A DNA stretch of 7,165 nt from Actinobacteria bacterium 13_2_20CM_68_14 (GTDB lineage Bacteria > Actinomycetota > Thermoleophilia > Gaiellales > Gaiellaceae). Below, piece by piece: positions 1-6,348 of this stretch. The stretch spans positions 1 through 7,165 of the forward strand of contig MNDB01000004.1 in NCBI GenBank assembly GCA_001914705.1. Direction: 5' to 3'. The position numbers were made by a program, and so were the translations under genes. Under the pieces are notes generated by a model that was not told where the DNA came from, did no database searches, and was given only the letters and a program-made list of their open reading frames with translations. Numbering within the stretch: position 1 is the first letter of the stretch; each line of letters starts with the position of its first letter.

Positions 1-260
1 ACCGCGTCCACCTCGTCGCGGAAGACGGCGACCGACCACTCGACGTCCTGCGGGCGATCCGACTTGCCGCACCCGACCTGGTCGTAGACGACGACCGGGC
101 GCTCGTCAGCGAGCCGCTCGAGCGGGCCGAAATAGTGGTGCGTCGACCCCGGGCCTCCGTGGAGAGCAAGAAGTGGCGCTGCCCCAGAGCCGAGATCGCC
201 GAAGACCCGATACCAGGTGCGGTACCCGAGATATTCGAGGTAGCCCTCAGAAACTGACAA
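1..260 (-). CDS. Proline iminopeptidase-type alpha/beta hydrolase, N-terminal part (gene runs off the left edge)
   Basis: The first 86 residues of an alpha/beta-hydrolase are visible on the minus strand. The segment PLLALHGGPGSTHHYFGPL (residues 29-47) carries the HGGPG oxyanion-hole motif at residues 34-38. YDQVGCGKSDRP at 59-70 is the second block typical of MEROPS family S33 (proline iminopeptidase, tricorn-interacting factor, tropinesterase relatives). These enzymes cleave N-terminal proline or related small amides or esters in the cytosol. The catalytic serine, aspartate and histidine lie beyond the window, so the substrate cannot be stated. No ATG exists upstream in frame. A TTG at 260-258 gives the expected N-terminus (SVSEGYLEYLGYRTWYRVFG). 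No Shine-Dalgarno is seen, but CATACT at 273-268 lies 7 bases upstream and could be a -10 box for a leaderless transcript. The gene is divergent from the flippase gene at 404. Confidence 0.88.
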   Translation of the reverse strand, partial: MSVSEGYLEYLGYRTWYRVFGDLGSGAAPLLALHGGPGSTHHYFGPLERLADERPVVVYDQVGCGKSDRPQDVEWSVAVFRDEVDA

Positions 261-403
261 CGACTTGAGTATGTTCTCTACCGGGCTGTGGTGATGAGCG
301 GGATCATCTGTCCGGCGCCGTCGCGAACGGTGCTGTCCTGACGGCGACGGCAGGCACGAGTCGGGACGAGGCGGCGGCGTCGGCCGAACGTTCCTGGCGC
401 GTC

Positions 404-2737
404 GTGCTGCTGGCGGAGACCGAGCCGGGACGCCGCAACCGGCGAACGATCGACTCGGCCTTTTTGCTCCTCGCGGCGATCGTCATCGGGCTGTCGGCAG
501 TGATCGCGTCGTCGGCGCCCGGACAGGACCGAGACGTCGCGCAGGCGCTGACGACTGTGTTCGGGTGGGCCGGTGCCCTTTGGCGGACGGCGTTCTTCGG
601 CGTGCTCGGGCTTGCGGTCGTGCTGGTCGTCGACGTGGTGCTGCGCCGGCGTTGGGACCTGGTGCGTGATCTGCTCGTCGCGGCACTGGGCGTCGTCGGC
701 GCGGCAATCGTTCTGGGTCAGGTCGTCGAGTCCGATTGGTTCCCGCTCAAGGCGCATCTGCTGGCGCGTTGGGGCTATCCGGAGCTCAGGCTCGCCGGAG
801 CGACCGCGGTCGTCGTCGTTGTCGGGCCGGAGCTCGTTCGCTCGGTCCGTGTGCTCGCCACGTGGCTCGTGCCGCTCGCATCGCTCGGTGCCGTCGTGCT
901 CGGCGCTTCGCTCCCGTCCGGAGCGTTGGCTGGCCTGGCCCTCGGCCTGGCCGCCGGCGCAATCGCACGGCTGGCGTTCGGCACGGCGGCGGGCGTGCCG
1001 CCGACCGCGCAGGTCCGCGACGCAATCGCCTCGCTCGGGATCGAGGTGGGCGACCTGAGGCCTTCGGCGGAGCAGCACGTCGGCGCCGCCGAATACCTCG
1101 GCCACGACGCGGAGGGGCACGCTTTGAAGGTACGCGTGCTGGGTCGCGATGCACAGGACACCCAAAGACTCGCGCGACAGTGGCGCCTTCTTTCGTACAA
1201 GGATCCGCCCCGAAGCGCTCCAACCGGCCGGCTCGAGCAGGTCGAGCACGAAGCGCTGGCAACCTTGATGGCGGCGCAGGCGAGAGTCCGCGTGCCGGAA
1301 GTCGTGACCGCCGCCCTCGGACCGAACGGCGACGCACTCATCGTCACGCGCCAACCGGACGTCGAGCCGCTCGAGCTCTCCAGCCCCGAGCAGGTGAGCG
1401 ACGAGACCCTCGAGGATCTCTGGCAGCAGGTGGAGCGCCTGCAGGCGGCTGGCATCTCTCATGGCAGGCTCAACTTGAGCAACGTCGTCATCGGCGACGG
1501 CGGGCCGATGCTGCTCGATCTTTCCGCGGCGACGCTCGGTGCACCACAGTCGGCGCTCGACATGGACCTGGCGGAGCTCCTCGTGGCTTGCACGGTCCTC
1601 GTCGGCCCGGAGCGAACGCTGGGCAAGGCCGTTGCCGCCGGCTGGGGCGACGACGTTGCCCGGGTGCTGCCGTACCTGCAGCGTGCTGCGCTGACGCCCC
1701 ATCTCCGGGACCTCGCCCGCGCGCACGAGGTCGGTCTCAAGGATCTTCGCGAGGAGGCGGCCAAGGCCACCGGTCAGGAGGTACCAGCGATCGTGCCGCT
1801 GCGCCGGATGCGGCCCCGGGACCTCCTGCTCACCGCGCTGTTGGGGGTCGCCGCCTACCTGCTGATCACCCAGCTTGCGAAGATCGGGTTCGGCACGATC
1901 GCCGCTGAGCTGGGGCGAGCCCAGGTCGCGTGGATCGTCGTCGGGCTGATCGTCGCCCAGCTCACCTTCGTCGCCGGAGGAGTGTCATTCCGCGGCGCGG
2001 TGCCGGCGCCCCTCCCCTTGCTTCCCTGCGTCGTGCTGCAATCGGCGATCAAGTTCATCAACCTGACTGTGCCGAGCTCCGCCGGCCGCATCGGCATCAA
2101 CGTTCGCTTCCTGCAGCGAATGGGTACTCCGACCCCCCAGGCCTTTGGGGCCGGTGCAGTCGACGACGTGTCGGAAAAGATCGTCGAGATCGCGCTCGTT
2201 CTGCTGACGATCCCGTTCGTCCACATCGCCGTCAACGCGAGCGACCTGAAGGGCGGGGCGCCGTCCGGACGGCTGATCGTGGCCGTCCTGATCGTCCTTG
2301 CCCTCATCGTCCTCGCCCTGCTCTTCGTGCCGTTCATCCGGGCCAAGGTTCTGCCGCCGATTCGCAGCGCGTTCTCGGCCCTCTGGGCGGTCGCTCGCGA
2401 CCGGCAGAAGCGACTCGAGCTGTTCGGCGGCCAACTCGGCGTGGAGGTTTTCTATGCGCTCACCCTCGGCGCCGCCGCTCTGGCCTACGGCGTCCACCTC
2501 TCGTTCGCCCAGCTCCTGCTGGTGAACACGGCGGCGTCGGCGTTCTCGAGCCTCATCCCCTCGCCGGGAGGCGTCGGGACGGCGGAGGCGAGCCTCACCG
2601 CCGGCCTGGTCGCGATGGGTGTCGACAACTCGACCGCCTTCGCGATCGCGTTCACCCACCGCCTCTGCACCTACTACCTGCCCCCGATCTGGGGGTATTT
2701 CTCCCTGCGCTGGCTCCAGCAGAAGGCCTACGTCTAG
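404..2737 (+). CDS. Multi-domain membrane protein: degenerate kinase-like domain fused to LPG-synthase-type flippase domain
   Basis: This 777-residue protein has three parts. Residues about 17-200 hold roughly six hydrophobic helices. Residues about 215-460 resemble an aminoglycoside-phosphotransferase or lipopolysaccharide-kinase fold: K242 in GHALKV fits the ATP lysine, HGRLNLSNVV at 353-362 fits the HGDxxxxN catalytic loop, and D372 in LLDLS fits the DFG aspartate. The catalytic aspartate is replaced by R355, so it is probably a pseudokinase. Residues about 470-775 are a lysylphosphatidylglycerol-synthase transmembrane domain (PF03706/YbhN/MprF-like) with NLTVPSSAGRIGIN near 553-566 and SLIPSPGGVGTAEA near 717-730. 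That domain family is linked to lipid flipping; the lipid here is unknown and no aminoacyl-transferase domain is present. The start is uncertain: GTG at 404 has no clear ribosome-binding site, and the frame is open back to 269 without ATG, GTG or TTG (only CTG at 308 and 338). The stop overlaps the convergent rhomboid stop. Confidence 0.9.
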   Translation: MLLAETEPGRRNRRTIDSAFLLLAAIVIGLSAVIASSAPGQDRDVAQALTTVFGWAGALWRTAFFGVLGLAVVLVVDVVLRRRWDLVRDLLVAALGVVGAAIVLGQVVESDWFPLKAHLLARWGYPELRLAGATAVVVVVGPELVRSVRVLATWLVPLASLGAVVLGASLPSGALAGLALGLAAGAIARLAFGTAAGVPPTAQVRDAIASLGIEVGDLRPSAEQHVGAAEYLGHDAEGHALKVRVLGRDAQDTQRLARQWRLLSYKDPPRSAPTGRLEQVEHEALATLMAAQARVRVPEVVTAALGPNGDALIVTRQPDVEPLELSSPEQVSDETLEDLWQQVERLQAAGISHGRLNLSNVVIGDGGPMLLDLSAATLGAPQSALDMDLAELLVACTVLVGPERTLGKAVAAGWGDDVARVLPYLQRAALTPHLRDLARAHEVGLKDLREEAAKATGQEVPAIVPLRRMRPRDLLLTALLGVAAYLLITQLAKIGFGTIAAELGRAQVAWIVVGLIVAQLTFVAGGVSFRGAVPAPLPLLPCVVLQSAIKFINLTVPSSAGRIGINVRFLQRMGTPTPQAFGAGAVDDVSEKIVEIALVLLTIPFVHIAVNASDLKGGAPSGRLIVAVLIVLALIVLALLFVPFIRAKVLPPIRSAFSALWAVARDRQKRLELFGGQLGVEVFYALTLGAAALAYGVHLSFAQLLLVNTAASAFSSLIPSPGGVGTAEASLTAGLVAMGVDNSTAFAIAFTHRLCTYYLPPIWGYFSLRWLQQKAYV

Positions 2738-3450
2738 ACAGCTCCGGCGGGAGCACGTAAGGGCGGATTGCCGTCTGGCCGAATCACCCGCCCTGCTCCC
2801 ACGAGTATCCAGGCGACGAGCGCTCCGAAGACGAAGCCTCCGACGTGCGCGAAGAAGGCGACGCCGCCGCCGTTCGCGCTCGAGCTGAACACCCCAAGGT
2901 TCGCCTCGAACAGCTGGTAGAGGAACCAGAAGCCAAGGAAGAAGTAGGCCGAGATCCGAACCGGGAAGAAGACGATCAACCCGAAGACGGTCGAGTTGGG
3001 GTAGATGACGAAGTAGGCGCCCAGCACGGCGGCGATCGCCCCGCTCGCGCCAAGGTTGGGTACGCGCGCCTCGGCTGCGGTGCCGAGTGTCAGCGTCATC
3101 AGCGTCTGCGCCAGCGTGGCGACGAAGCCGCCCGCGAAGTAGAAGACGAGATAGCCGAGCCGGCCGAAGGCGTCCTCCACGTTCTTTCCAAAGACCGCGA
3201 GGAAGAGCATGTTGCCGAGGATGTGATCCCAGCTCCCATGCAAGAACATCGCCGTGATCCAGCTGACGCCCCAGGGCTCGGGACCGCTACAGCTGCGGTT
3301 GACCGTGCACGCGTAGAACGACGCATGGAACACCGACGACTGGAGGTGTGGGAGCTCGTAGAACAGCCACACCGCGAAGCAGGCGACGATGATCGAGACG
3401 TTGACGATCGGGAACCGGCGCGCCGGAATCCCGTCTGAGAGCGGAAGCAC
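2734..3450 (-). CDS. Rhomboid family intramembrane serine protease
   Basis: This 238-residue polytopic membrane protein has the full rhomboid signature. GASGAIAAVLGAY at 134-146 carries the catalytic serine S136. AHVGGFVFG at 201-209 carries the catalytic histidine H202 and the helix-packing glycines. The block MFLHGSWDHILGNMLFL at 68-84 supplies H71, H76 and N80, which support the oxyanion and gate in the family. About six to seven hydrophobic helices are visible, with the first at 15-31. Rhomboids cut single-pass membrane proteins inside the bilayer; the substrate is not apparent here. The insert between the first two helices (about 32-62) contains two cysteines, C48 and C54, which could pair if that loop is extracytoplasmic. 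The start is GTG with a GAGAG-type ribosome-binding site about 8-12 bases upstream. It is divergent from the DUF1003 operon, with 143 bases between start codons, and converges on the flippase gene with a shared CTAG. Confidence 0.95.
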   Translation of the reverse strand: MLPLSDGIPARRFPIVNVSIIVACFAVWLFYELPHLQSSVFHASFYACTVNRSCSGPEPWGVSWITAMFLHGSWDHILGNMLFLAVFGKNVEDAFGRLGYLVFYFAGGFVATLAQTLMTLTLGTAAEARVPNLGASGAIAAVLGAYFVIYPNSTVFGLIVFFPVRISAYFFLGFWFLYQLFEANLGVFSSSANGGGVAFFAHVGGFVFGALVAWILVGAGRVIRPDGNPPLRAPAGAV

Positions 3451-3593
3451 GCGATAACTCTCTCACCCAGCCGGCGGCTTTGCATCGGAGCGTCGCCAAC
3501 CCCAGCCTCGGCCGGACTAGGATCAAAAGCCTGATCGGTCGGCCCACAGGCGCCGTGGACGACGAAATCCGACGGAAGGGAGCGGCGCAAACC

Positions 3594-4031
3594 ATGGAGC
3601 AATCCGCCATTCTCGAACGGCTATCGCACATGCCGCTGGAGCCAAATCCTGTCCTCCTCGAGCACGCTCAAAAGCGAGCCGAGAGCGTGCAGAACCGGAT
3701 CGCGGACCGGATCACCGCGTTCGCAGGATCGATGTGGTTCGTCTACATCCACATCATCTGGTTCAGCTCCTGGATCGGATTCGGCGTCGAGGGCTACCCC
3801 TACGGCCTGCTGACGATGATTGTGTCCCTCGAGGCGATCTTCCTCTCGACCTTCGTGATGATCAGCCAGAACCGGGCCGACGCCAAGCGTCAGGTGATCG
3901 CCAACCAGCAATGGCAGACCGTGAAGGAAGAGGACAAACAGAACGAAGAGCTGATCCACATCTCGAACCAGATCCTCGACCTGACGAAGGAGATCCACTC
4001 TTTCGCGGAGGCTGGTCGACCACGCACCTAG
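3594..4031 (+). CDS. DUF1003 family membrane protein
   Basis: This 145-residue protein matches the DUF1003 (PF06210) pattern: NRIADRITAFAGSMWFVYIH at 34-53, WFSSWIGF at 56-63, then PYGLLTMIVSLEAIFLSTFV at 69-88 and MISQNRAD at 89-96. Two membrane helices (about 44-63 and 70-91) are followed by a charged, coiled-coil-prone tail (about 92-138). The N-terminal 30 residues are soluble and helical. The molecular function of DUF1003 is not established. A longer reading begins at 3480, but the ATG at 3594 is preferred. It has a GGAAGGGAG ribosome-binding site at 3574-3582, and conserved sequence begins only after it. It is the first gene of a two-gene operon with the DUF5661 gene, 10 bases downstream. 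TAGGAT at 3518-3523 is a possible -10 box without a convincing -35 partner. Confidence 0.9.
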   Translation: MEQSAILERLSHMPLEPNPVLLEHAQKRAESVQNRIADRITAFAGSMWFVYIHIIWFSSWIGFGVEGYPYGLLTMIVSLEAIFLSTFVMISQNRADAKRQVIANQQWQTVKEEDKQNEELIHISNQILDLTKEIHSFAEAGRPRT

Positions 4032-4036
4032 GAGGG
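4030..4036 (+). promoter_or_regulatory. Strong ribosome-binding site overlapping the DUF1003 stop codon
   Basis: AGGAGGG lies five bases before the GTG at 4042 and shares its first two bases with the TAG stop of the preceding gene. This fixes the GTG start of the small downstream gene and implies translation of the pair from one message. Confidence 0.85.
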
Positions 4037-4041
4037 TTTAC

Positions 4042-4320
4042 GTGACTGAGACCCGGCGAACCACGAGCGAGGAGGCCCGCCGCGTCGGCGACGCGATCGG
4101 CGTCGACTGGAGCCGCTTCGACCTCGAGCAGTTCCGCGCCGGCATGGACGTCGAGTTCGAGCACGGCGCCCACGACCCGCAGACGGACGTCACCCACGAC
4201 GACCCGATCACCACCCGCAAGATCGCGCTCGCGCACATGAAAGAGTTCCCCGACTACTACGAGCGCCTCGAGCGAATGGAGCAAGAGGCCGAGCGCGACT
4301 GGGCCGAGCGACAGCACTGA
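4042..4320 (+). CDS. DUF5661 family small soluble protein
   Basis: This 92-residue acidic protein has no membrane segment. The pattern EEARRVGDAIGVDWSRFDLE (10-29), then EFEHGAHDPQTDVTHDDP (38-55) and KIALAHMKEFPDYYERLERM (60-79) is what I recall for DUF5661 proteins, which are small and of unknown function. The conserved HG, D-rich and HxxEFPDYY residues could bind a metal, but this is only a guess from composition. The GTG start is set by the AGGAGGG site five bases upstream. It is cotranscribed with the DUF1003 gene, with a 10-base gap, so a shared role is likely. The family assignment comes from memory of its characteristic sequence, without a search. Confidence 0.85.
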   Translation: MTETRRTTSEEARRVGDAIGVDWSRFDLEQFRAGMDVEFEHGAHDPQTDVTHDDPITTRKIALAHMKEFPDYYERLERMEQEAERDWAERQH

Positions 4321-4345
4321 CGCCCACTCCGTTGGTGAGCCGCGT

Positions 4346-4369
4346 TCTCCACTTCGATACATGTGGAGA
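4346..4369 (+). terminator. Weak hairpin after the DUF1003-DUF5661 operon
   Basis: TCTCCAC at 4346-4352 can pair with GTGGAGA at 4363-4369 across a 10-base loop, 25 bases after the DUF5661 stop. There is no T tract and the stem is only 7 bp. It could end the operon or be a protein-binding dyad upstream of the HdeD promoter. Confidence 0.25.
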
Positions 4370-4381
4370 GAGTCCGATTGA

Positions 4382-4411
4382 TTGACTCGTCGAGCGGGGC
4401 TGCTGTATATC
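4382..4411 (+). promoter_or_regulatory. Candidate vegetative promoter for the HdeD-like gene
   Basis: TTGACT at 4382-4387 matches five of six bases of the -35 consensus. TATATC at 4406-4411 matches four of six of the -10, with an 18-base spacer. Transcription would start near 4418 and give a leader of about 23 bases containing the AGGAGG site. It is locally AT-rich in GC-rich surroundings. Confidence 0.5.
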
Positions 4412-4430
4412 CGCGCTTACCCCCACTCTT

Positions 4431-4436
4431 AGGAGG
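4431..4436 (+). promoter_or_regulatory. Ribosome-binding site of the HdeD-like gene
   Basis: AGGAGG sits four bases before ATG 4441 and ten before a second in-frame ATG at 4447. Either could be used. Both exclude the longer GTG reading from 4363, which would run through this site and the promoter. Confidence 0.8.
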
Positions 4437-4440
4437 CCTC

Positions 4441-5013
4441 ATGTCCATGATCGCCGCGGCGTCCCAGCGCACGCTCGGGCGTCTGCTGCCACCCTGGTGG
4501 CTCTTCTTGATCCTCGGTATCGCCTGGACGGTCGTCGCGCTGATCGTGCTGCGCTTCGACTACACGTCGGTGAACGCGATCGCGATCCTGTTCGGCATCG
4601 TCGCAATCGCGGCCGGGCTGCTCGAGCTCATGACGACGATCCTCGCCAGCGGCTGGTGGAAGCTGCTCTACGGTGTCTTGGCGGTCGTCTTCATCGCCAC
4701 CGGCATCATCTCGTTCATCCATCCGGGCGATACGTTTCTGGCGCTGGCGGCTGTGATCAGCTTCTTCCTTGTCTTCGCCGGCACGTTCGACATCATCACG
4801 GCGATCTCCGCTCGGCGCGAGGTCCAGGTCTGGTGGCTGCAACTGATCAGCGGGATCATCGAGCTCGCGCTGGGCTTCTGGGCGGCCGGGTACTACGGCC
4901 GGAGCGCGATCTTGCTGGTCGCCTGGGTGGCGGCCTTCGCGCTCATTCGGGGCGTCACGAACATCGTGATGGCCTTCCGCGTGCGCGAGGTACAGCACGC
5001 GGGGCCTGGCTAG
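4441..5013 (+). CDS. HdeD/DUF308 family membrane protein
   Basis: This 190-residue protein has six predicted helices at about 19-37, 43-65, 73-93, 98-120, 130-150 and 154-178. The three-fold repeat of hairpin-like helix pairs, with PPWWLFLILGIAWTVVAL near the N-terminus and WLQLISGIIELALGFWAA at 132-149, is typical of the HdeD (DUF308) family. HdeD in Escherichia coli is linked to acid resistance at high cell density; the molecular activity of the family is unknown. The N-terminus up to residue 18 and the C-terminal tail are short and probably cytoplasmic. The start is set by AGGAGG at 4431-4436. It has its own candidate promoter and so is probably separate from the operon upstream. It ends 26 bases before the convergent PRC-barrel gene, with no hairpin terminator visible between. 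Confidence 0.9.
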   Translation: MSMIAAASQRTLGRLLPPWWLFLILGIAWTVVALIVLRFDYTSVNAIAILFGIVAIAAGLLELMTTILASGWWKLLYGVLAVVFIATGIISFIHPGDTFLALAAVISFFLVFAGTFDIITAISARREVQVWWLQLISGIIELALGFWAAGYYGRSAILLVAWVAAFALIRGVTNIVMAFRVREVQHAGPG

Positions 5014-5039
5014 AGGATGCCGAGCGATTTATGACGCGC

Positions 5040-5678
5040 TCAGATCGCCTTCCCAAGCTCGCCCTTGGTCAGGCCCAAAGTGAGCATGTCGTTCTCGAAC
5101 TTCGAGATCGCTTCCGCAGGGAGCGCGACCTCGCGCTTCCACCACAAATGACCGCGTTCGACCAGGAGATGCGTAAGCCGGTCGCCATCGTCTACGACCA
5201 CTGCGTCCACAGAACCCAGGTGGTGCCCGTCCGCCGAGTACACAGAGCTCGCGTGCCTCAATTCGATTTCGCCCTTCGGCACTCTGTCGTACGAAATCGT
5301 GACATCCGAATCGAGTGAACCGGCGTAGTCGCCGAACGCGGTCGGCGCGTAATTTGGCGCAACGACGATGTCCTCGACTCCGACGTCCCATTTCGGATCC
5401 TCGTTCCGCCGCTCCCCAGCGCCGAGAGTCTCGAGCTTGTGCACCGGATCAAACCGCTCCAGATCCGCGGCACCGCAGTTCAACGAGATCTCGCTCTCGC
5501 CATCCTTCTCGGCTCGGCTGGCAAGCGAGATTGGGACCAGGCGGGCATCTTCGGCGTGCTGCGCCGGCTGGATCACGAGGTGCGTGACGCGGCTCGAACT
5601 GGAGTCGATGACCACGTCGACCAACTCCCGCGTTGCACCGTCTGCGCAACGGATCGATGTTCCCAGCTCGAGCTTCAT
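5040..5678 (-). CDS. Two-domain PRC-barrel protein
   Basis: This 212-residue soluble protein has two PRC-barrel-like units. The first (about 4-55) reads LGTSIRCADGATRELVDVVID, then RVTHLVIQP and RLVPISLA. The second (about 142-207) reads ASSVYSADGHHLGSVDAVVVD, then DRLTHLLVERG, WKREVALPAEAIS and a final DMLTLGLTKGEL. The RVTHLV and RLTHLL strands at 30-35 and 167-172 line up as an internal duplication. PRC-barrels occur in photosynthetic reaction centre H subunits, RimM and many stand-alone actinobacterial proteins; the role here is unknown. The acidic linker (about 56-138) is not recognised. ATG 5678 is chosen because the barrel starts directly after it and an AGGCGG-like element lies upstream. 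A TTG at 5711 would add 11 non-conserved residues. A copy of the 17-bp dyad lies 61 bases upstream, suggesting regulation shared with the DUF7144-like gene. Confidence 0.87.
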   Translation of the reverse strand: MKLELGTSIRCADGATRELVDVVIDSSSSRVTHLVIQPAQHAEDARLVPISLASRAEKDGESEISLNCGAADLERFDPVHKLETLGAGERRNEDPKWDVGVEDIVVAPNYAPTAFGDYAGSLDSDVTISYDRVPKGEIELRHASSVYSADGHHLGSVDAVVVDDGDRLTHLLVERGHLWWKREVALPAEAISKFENDMLTLGLTKGELGKAI

Positions 5679-5738
5679 CTTTTCGCCGCCTAGTCTGGTG
5701 GTTCGCTCCAATTTTCAACGGCATGACCCGCGGCCGCA

Positions 5739-5755
5739 TCGTCCCGACTGGATGA
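5739..5755 (-). promoter_or_regulatory. 17-bp dyad upstream of the PRC-barrel gene (copy C)
   Basis: On the minus strand it reads TCATCCAGTCGGGACGA, followed by TG. The half-sites TCATCC and GGACGA are near-inverted with a five-base spacer. Its near edge is 61 bases from ATG 5678, matching the 57 bases of copy A to the DUF7144-like gene. It lies in the 112-base gap between the NUDIX stop and the PRC start. It is probably an operator or activator site; the protein is unknown. Confidence 0.55.
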
Positions 5756-5775
5756 GATGACGACGAGGTCCATGA

Positions 5776-5789
5776 GGTCGAAGTCGACC
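5776..5789 (-). terminator. Small hairpin directly after the NUDIX stop
   Basis: GGTCG at 5776-5780 pairs with CGACC at 5785-5789 across a four-base loop, starting one base after the NUDIX stop codon on the minus strand. It is short and has no T tract, so termination is only a possibility. Confidence 0.25.
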
Positions 5790-5790
5790 G

Positions 5791-6216
5791 CTAGGGAGTG
5801 AGCGCGCGCTTCACGATCTCGGCGTCTCGCCCGTACGTGAGCGTTTCGAGGGCCTCCTGCGGCGTCAGCCAGCGAACCGCATCGACCTCGTTCCGAGCTG
5901 CCGCCTCGGCGCCTTCCCGAGGCGTCATTGCGAAGTACCGCACCCGCTTCGGGCGTCCAGCTCCGTCCTCGTACTCGGCCACGGCGACCTCGTCTCCGAG
6001 CTCACAGACGAGGCCGGTCTCCTCCTCGACTTCCCGTAGGGCACAAGCCTCGTCGGACTCGCCCGGGTTGCACTTCCCCTTGGGAAGCGTCCAGTCGTCG
6101 TACCGCGGTCGGTGGACGACGAGGATCTCGGCCCGGCGGCTGCGCCCCGGCCCCACGATCACACCCCCTGCTGCGCGGACGAGCTCGCGCGGACTCACGC
6201 CTTCACCGGCCTGCAT
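5791..6216 (-). CDS. NUDIX hydrolase, MutT1/Ap4A-hydrolase-like
   Basis: This 141-residue protein has a perfect Nudix box GX5EX7REUXEEXGU at residues 47-69: G47, E53, R61, E62, E64-E66, G68 and L69. It hydrolyses a nucleoside diphosphate linked to another moiety, using magnesium held by the box glutamates. The preceding VVHRPRYDDWTLPKGK (33-48) resembles the N-terminal domain of mycobacterial MutT1, which acts on 8-oxo-dGTP and diadenosine polyphosphates. The C-terminal histidine-phosphatase domain of MutT1 is absent, and the protein ends after a normal Nudix fold (WLTPQEAL at 115-122). The exact substrate is inference. ATG 6216 has no Shine-Dalgarno site. GTG at 6198 (residue 7), with GAAGG just before it, is an alternative start. 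Two TGACGTCA palindromes lie directly upstream. Confidence 0.93.
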   Translation of the reverse strand: MQAGEGVSPRELVRAAGGVIVGPGRSRRAEILVVHRPRYDDWTLPKGKCNPGESDEACALREVEEETGLVCELGDEVAVAEYEDGAGRPKRVRYFAMTPREGAEAAARNEVDAVRWLTPQEALETLTYGRDAEIVKRALTP

Positions 6217-6221
6217 CTATC

Positions 6222-6269
6222 TGACGTCATATGTCAATTCGCGGCGAGGTGCCTCAGGTTGACGTCAAC
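6222..6269. promoter_or_regulatory. Pair of TGACGTCA palindromes upstream of the NUDIX gene
   Basis: TGACGTCA occurs at 6222-6229 and again inside a perfect 12-bp palindrome GTTGACGTCAAC at 6258-6269, 38 bases centre to centre. TTGACA on the minus strand at 6237-6232 adds another TGAC half-site between them. The near copy is five bases before the NUDIX ATG, where a bound protein would block expression. No convincing -10 box was found. This is probably an operator pair. Confidence 0.4.
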
Positions 6270-6290
6270 GAGGAACGAGCCTGGTAGGAG

Positions 6291-6320
6291 CTGACGGCCG
6301 AACCGGAGCGGCGCCGTCAG
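6291..6320 (-). terminator. Hairpin downstream of the DUF7144-like gene
   Basis: CTGACGGC at 6291-6298 pairs exactly with GCCGTCAG at 6313-6320 around a 14-base loop. It begins 28 bases after the stop of the minus-strand gene ending at 6349. There is no T tract, which is common for terminator-like hairpins in GC-rich actinobacteria. It would separate that gene from the NUDIX gene. Confidence 0.45.
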
Positions 6321-6348
6321 TCCTCCAGACTCGAGTTGCTCGTGCGCC

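Noticed and set aside
278..1726. Long minus-strand reading of 482 codons opposite the flippase gene
   Set aside because: Its product is arginine-, aspartate- and histidine-rich low-complexity sequence, typical of the antisense of GC-rich coding DNA. The plus strand has clear domains.
1985..2659. Minus-strand reading of 224 codons inside the flippase domain region
   Set aside because: It is an antisense shadow of the conserved membrane domain with no recognisable family.
2845..3438. Plus-strand reading of 197 codons opposite the rhomboid gene
   Set aside because: It is highly charged with no domain, while the minus strand holds complete rhomboid motifs.
3511..3554. Imperfect inverted repeat with GATC and GGCC words upstream of the DUF1003 gene
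   Set aside because: Pairing is broken by several mismatches and unequal arms and is not better than expected in GC-rich DNA.
3480..3593. N-terminal extension of the DUF1003 protein
   Set aside because: The extension is not conserved-looking and crosses the intergenic promoter region. ATG 3594 has a good ribosome-binding site.
4363..4440. GTG start 78 bases upstream for the HdeD-like protein
   Set aside because: It would translate through the candidate promoter and AGGAGG. ATG 4441 gives the normal family N-terminus.
5679..5711. TTG start at 5711 for the PRC-barrel protein
   Set aside because: It adds 11 residues with no barrel character. ATG 5678 directly precedes the first PRC strand.
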